Assembly: GCF_041022165.1 (NCBI RefSeq) | Contig: NZ_CP163302.1 | Location: 558,001-622,000, forward strand | Reading direction: 5' to 3' | Origin: Sinomonas sp. P10A9 | Lineage (GTDB): Bacteria; Actinomycetota; Actinomycetes; Actinomycetales; Micrococcaceae | DNA length: 64,000 nucleotides | Part shown: in pieces, positions 61,202-64,000 of the stretch | Layout of the letters: each line of letters begins with the position of its first letter | Numbering within the stretch: the stretch's first letter is position 1 | Position numbers and translations under genes: made by a program | The notes under the pieces: generated by a model | Told to the model about the DNA's origin: nothing | The model's input: only the letters and a program-made list of their open reading frames with translations | The model's database searches: none

Positions 61202-61881
61202 GGACGCTGTCCGCCCTGCGCAGGCCCCTCGAGGCGGTACCCGACGCCGCGGACGTTGATGATGAACCCCGGCAGCTTGAGCTTGGAGCGCAGGCCCGTG
61301 AGGTGCACGTCGAGGGACCGCGAGCTCGCCACGAACGCGTCGCCCCAGAGGGCGTCGAGGATCTGCTCCCGCGTCACGACCGAGCCGGCGTGGCGCGCGA
61401 GGAGCGCGAGCAACTCGTACTCGGTCGCCGTGAGGTTCAGCTCGCGATCGCCGACGGCGGCAACGCGCCTGTCGAGGTCGATGCTCACCTCCCCGACGCG
61501 GAACCGGTGCGGCTCCGCGCCGCCGGCGCGGATGGCTCGGCGGGCCACAGCCTCGATGCGGGCCAGGAGCTCGACGAGCTTGACGGGCTTGACGAGGTAG
61601 TCGTCCGCGCCGGAGCGCAGGCCGAGGACCACGCTGCGCTCGTCGTCGCGCGCGGTGAGGATGAGGATCGGGGCGAGCGTGACCTGACGGAGCTTGCGGA
61701 GCACCTCGAGGCCGTCCATGTCCGGCAAGCCGAGGTCGAGGAGGATCGCATCGTGCTCGCGGTGCTTCAGGAGCGCGTCGGCGCCCCGGCTGACGCGGGT
61801 CGCGTCCAGCCCTGCCGAGCCGACGGCGGCGACGAGCGCGGAGGCCATCGCGTCGTCGTCCTCGACGATCAGCACCCGCAT
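61198..61881 (-). CDS. response regulator, OmpR family (TctD-like)
   Basis: This 227-aa regulator has the receiver with phospho-acceptor Asp49 in ILLDLGLPDMDGLEVLRKLR and Lys in DDYLVKPVKLVELLARIEAV. The winged helix has LNLTATEYELLALLARHAGS and SLDVHLTGLRSKLKLPGFII. Two ATGs are possible; 61881 lies 8 nt after GGAGG whereas 61887 is only 2 nt away, so 61881 is chosen. It is the first gene of a regulator-kinase-binding protein operon and divergent from the MHS transporter, its likely target. Confidence 0.93.
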   Translation of the reverse strand: MRVLIVEDDDAMASALVAAVGSAGLDATRVSRGADALLKHREHDAILLDLGLPDMDGLEVLRKLRQVTLAPILILTARDDERSVVLGLRSGADDYLVKPVKLVELLARIEAVARRAIRAGGAEPHRFRVGEVSIDLDRRVAAVGDRELNLTATEYELLALLARHAGSVVTREQILDALWGDAFVASSRSLDVHLTGLRSKLKLPGFIINVRGVGYRLEGPAQGGQRP

Positions 61882-61988
61882 AGCCATTTCCTCCCCTTCT
61901 CCACCGCCGAGAGTACCGCGTGGCGCCGAAGACCTAAGGAAGTGTTAGGACTCACGTCCCCGGCTTGGGCTGTGTCCGGCGTCACCCC

Positions 61989-61994
61989 TAACGT
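61989..61994 (+). promoter_or_regulatory. promoter of the MHS transporter gene, leaderless pattern
   Basis: TAACGT ends 7 nt before ATG 62002, and TTGGGC (61965-61970) sits 18 nt further upstream, a reasonable -35. The region of about 120 bp is shared with the divergent response regulator. Confidence 0.55.
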
Positions 61995-62001
61995 CGAGGG
62001 C

Positions 62002-63441
62002 ATGACCCTCACCCAAGCCCAGGGTGGCAGCGCCGCAGCGACGCGGCGCGCCATCGCCAACACCCTCAAGGGATCCGCCGGAAACCTCATCGAGTGGTAC
62101 GACCTCTACGTCTACGCGGCGTTCTCGGCGTACTTCGCGACGTACTTCTTCAGCACCATGGACCCGGTCCAGGCGCAGATCGACGCCTACCTGACCTTCG
62201 CCTTGACGTTCCTCATGCGCCCGGTGGGCTCATGGTTCTTCGGCCGCTACGCGGACCGCCACGGCCGCCGCGCCGCCCTCACGCTCAGCGTGAGCCTCAT
62301 GGGCGTCGGCTCGCTGCTCGTCGCGGTGCTGCCCGGCGTCGCGCAGATCGGCGTGTGGTCCACCGTCCTCATGTACGCCTCCCGGCTCCTCCAAGGATTC
62401 TCGGTGGGCGGCGAGTACGGCACCTCGGCCACGTACATGTCCGAGGTCGCGACCGCCAAGCGGCGCGGCTTCTTCTCGAGCTTCCAGTACGTCACGCTCG
62501 TGGGTGGCCAGGTGCTGGCGCTGCTCTCGCTCATCATCCTCCAGACGACGCTCGGCGAGGCCGACCTCAAGGCGTGGGGCTGGCGCATCCCGTTCGCGGT
62601 CGGTGCCGTCGCCGCGCTCCTCGTCCTGTGGCTGCGCCGCACCATGGACGAGAGCATCCCCCCGGAGCAGCTCAAAGCCGCCGCCCGCGCAGCGTCCGGA
62701 GAGGGTGGCGAGTTCGAGGCCATCCAGCCCGGGACGCTCAAGCTCCTGTTCACGAAGCACTGGAAGCCGTTCCTCGTCGTCGTCTTCCTCACCATGGGCG
62801 GAACGGTCGCGTTCTACCTCTACACGACCTACATCCTGAGCTTCATGAACAACGTCTCCCACATCCCGAAGACGCAGACCTCGGTCATCAACTTCTGGGC
62901 CCTGTTCGTGTTCATGCTCCTGCAGCCCGTGTTCGGCCTGATCTCCGACAAGTTCGGCCGGCGGCCCCAGCTCATCCTGTTCGGCGTGCTCGGCGCGGTC
63001 TTCACGTGGCCCATCATGTCCATGCTCGCCGGCGTCAAGGATCCGGTCATCGCGTTCTGGCTCATGCTCGCGGGGCTCGTGATCGTCGTGAACTACACGT
63101 CCATCAGCGCCCTGGTGAAGGCGGAGCTGTTCCCCTCCTCGGTGCGTGCGCTCGGGGTTGGCCTCGGCTACGCGGTGGCCAACTCGCTCTTCGGTGGCAC
63201 CGTGCCGTTCATCGGCGAATGGCTCACGAGCGCCGGGCACAAGGAGTGGCTGTTCACGTACGTGACGATCACAATTGTCATCTCCCTGGTTGTGTACATC
63301 TTCTTCCTGCCGAACAAGACGCACACCCCGCTCGACCACGAGTTCGGCGCCGCCTACGGTGAGCTCCCCGTGGCGGCCGGCTCCGCGTCGTCGTCGACGG
63401 CCGCGGACGACGACGGCCGCGAGCCGTCGCGGGTGGGCTGA
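62002..63441 (+). CDS. MFS transporter, metabolite:H+ symporter (MHS) family
   Basis: This 479-aa 12-helix carrier has the MHS signatures NLIEWYDLYVYAAFSAYFAT at the first helix, RPVGSWFFGRYADRHGRRAA (loop 2-3 motif), RLLQGFSVGGEYGTSATYMS in helix 4 and VKAELFPSSVRALGVGLGYA in the second half. Substrates of the family include alpha-ketoglutarate, citrate, proline/betaine and dicarboxylates. It is divergent from a regulator-kinase-TAXI protein operon, so the transported compound is probably the ligand sensed there. The last 40 residues are disordered Ser/Ala/Asp. Confidence 0.92.
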   Translation: MTLTQAQGGSAAATRRAIANTLKGSAGNLIEWYDLYVYAAFSAYFATYFFSTMDPVQAQIDAYLTFALTFLMRPVGSWFFGRYADRHGRRAALTLSVSLMGVGSLLVAVLPGVAQIGVWSTVLMYASRLLQGFSVGGEYGTSATYMSEVATAKRRGFFSSFQYVTLVGGQVLALLSLIILQTTLGEADLKAWGWRIPFAVGAVAALLVLWLRRTMDESIPPEQLKAAARAASGEGGEFEAIQPGTLKLLFTKHWKPFLVVVFLTMGGTVAFYLYTTYILSFMNNVSHIPKTQTSVINFWALFVFMLLQPVFGLISDKFGRRPQLILFGVLGAVFTWPIMSMLAGVKDPVIAFWLMLAGLVIVVNYTSISALVKAELFPSSVRALGVGLGYAVANSLFGGTVPFIGEWLTSAGHKEWLFTYVTITIVISLVVYIFFLPNKTHTPLDHEFGAAYGELPVAAGSASSSTAADDDGREPSRVG

Positions 63442-63776
63442 GGCCCCGGGCCGGTTCCGACCGTGCCGACTGTCCTGTGCCTGCGGCCGCTGGGGCCCGC
63501 AGGCACAGGCGCATCCGGGCTCCGCAGGGTTCGCGCCGCACGCCCCGGAGCAGCGCGCCGCATGGCAGGCCCTCACGGGCATAACAGGCGCGCGCTCCGG
63601 CCTGCCATGCCGCCCCGGGCCTGCCACGTCCACGCCCATACGGCGCCACCTGACCCCCGCAGCGGCCTGCGCGGCAACCGGTTCAGGGCCCACACCACCG
63701 CGGAAGGGACCGCACTGCGTCGATCCCGCGGCGGCCGAGGCGGTTCCGGCGCCGCAGGCGTGATACGAACGAGGAC
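63442..63776. other. 335-bp intergenic region with two hairpins
   Basis: No gene is evident. A 13-bp perfect inverted repeat (63474-63486 with 63497-63509) 33 bp past the MHS stop is a likely terminator. A second, 12-bp inverted repeat GCATGGCAGGCC/GGCCTGCCATGC (63560-63571 with 63599-63610) has a 27-nt loop. The promoter of the next gene should lie in the last 80 bp. Confidence 0.5.
63474..63509 (+). terminator. hairpin terminator after the MHS transporter gene
   Basis: CCTGTGCCTGCGG pairs perfectly with CCGCAGGCACAGG; the loop is 10 nt. Confidence 0.65.
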
Positions 63777-64000
63777 ATGAGCGCCACGAACACCCACCGC
63801 CCCAAGGCCGCCGCGTGGCTGCTTCTCGTTTCGATCGGCCTCATCGCCCTGACCATGCGGGGGCCCTTCGTGGCAGTTGCGCCCCTCGCCAGACCGCTCT
63901 CGGCCGACCTCAACCTCTCGCCCGGCGCGCTCGGGCTGCTCACGGGCATTCCCGTACTATGCTTCGCCCTCGCCTCGCCGCTCGCGTCCCTATCTGCGCG
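63777..64000 (+). CDS. MFS transporter, CynX/NimT-like, N-terminal part (3' end outside window)
   Basis: The frame from ATG 63777 to the window end gives 74 residues: MSATNTHRPKAAAWLLLVSI, then GLIALTMRGPFVAVAPLARP, LSADLNLSPGALGLLTGIPV, LCFALASPLASLSAR. The 'R-G-P-x-x-x-V-x-P-L' helix 1 end and 'L-s-x-x-x-x-G-L-L-T-x-x-P-V-x-x-F' helix 2 are hallmarks of the CynX/NimT cyanate/nitroimidazole transporter group. GAGGA lies very close to the ATG, and TACGAA 7 nt before it resembles the leaderless box without its last T. Confidence 0.8.
   Translation, partial: MSATNTHRPKAAAWLLLVSIGLIALTMRGPFVAVAPLARPLSADLNLSPGALGLLTGIPVLCFALASPLASLSA

Overview
The window is 64 kb of dense, high-GC chromosome from an actinobacterium. 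Gene content and protein sequences (RamB-type glyoxylate regulator, actinobacterial LysC, small bacterial 4.5S SRP RNA, ROK-controlled sugar cluster, MHS transporters, frequent leaderless starts) point to the Micrococcaceae, in the Arthrobacter/Sinomonas neighbourhood. The genus is an inference from sequence style, not a search result. I see no prophage, insertion sequence, CRISPR array or plasmid function. This looks like ordinary chromosome with accessory catabolic and regulatory islands.

Layout. 1-3.7 kb: tail of a zinc alcohol dehydrogenase, a small secreted protein and a divergent 964-aa LuxR-type (LAL) ATPase regulator. 3.7-9.7 kb: a CtpE-like P-type ATPase and the purS-purQ-purL operon. 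9.8-15.5 kb: a secreted sialidase, a YchJ protein, two poorly understood actinobacterial proteins and a patatin. 15.6-16.8 kb: an OhrR-type MarR repressor with a perfect 14-bp palindrome, divergent from two tandem paralogous mini-proteins. 16.8-24 kb: lysC, a 2OG-Fe(II) oxygenase, recR, dnaX, the 4.5S RNA gene and a secreted protein. 24-32 kb: a two-component system, tRNA-Ser(GGA), an M23 peptidase, a glutathione peroxidase, two TetR regulators and small conserved proteins. 32.4-33.8 kb: a tandem glycine riboswitch in front of a MetF-like gene and a translationally coupled 90-aa protein.

33.8-45.5 kb is the main accessory system: ten co-directional, often overlapping genes (three Gfo/Idh/MocA dehydrogenases, two TIM-barrel isomerases, a Tat-type binding protein, two permeases, an orphan 269-aa protein and a TolB-like protein) divergent from a ROK regulator with a candidate operator between them. 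It looks like uptake of a sugar or sugar derivative followed by a keto-sugar oxidation/isomerisation route. 45.5-50 kb: a methyltransferase, a DUF1918 protein, an isobutyryl-CoA dehydrogenase-like enzyme, a DsbA/FrnE protein and a tandem triplication of small membrane proteins. 50.2-55 kb: the glyoxylate bypass (aceB, aceA) with a divergent RamB-type regulator. 55-58.5 kb: a CGNR zinc-finger gene behind a long hairpin and an MMPL exporter interrupted by one in-frame TAG. 58.6-64 kb: a response regulator, histidine kinase and TAXI binding protein in one overlapping operon with no TRAP permease, divergent from an MHS-family transporter, then the start of another MFS gene.

Three cross-cutting patterns stand out. 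About a dozen genes have a TANNNT hexamer exactly 6-7 nt before the start codon and look leaderless. A 21-bp tandem repeat occurs at three separate loci, once inside dnaX. Several transcription units end in long perfect hairpins, two of which share the same arm sequence.
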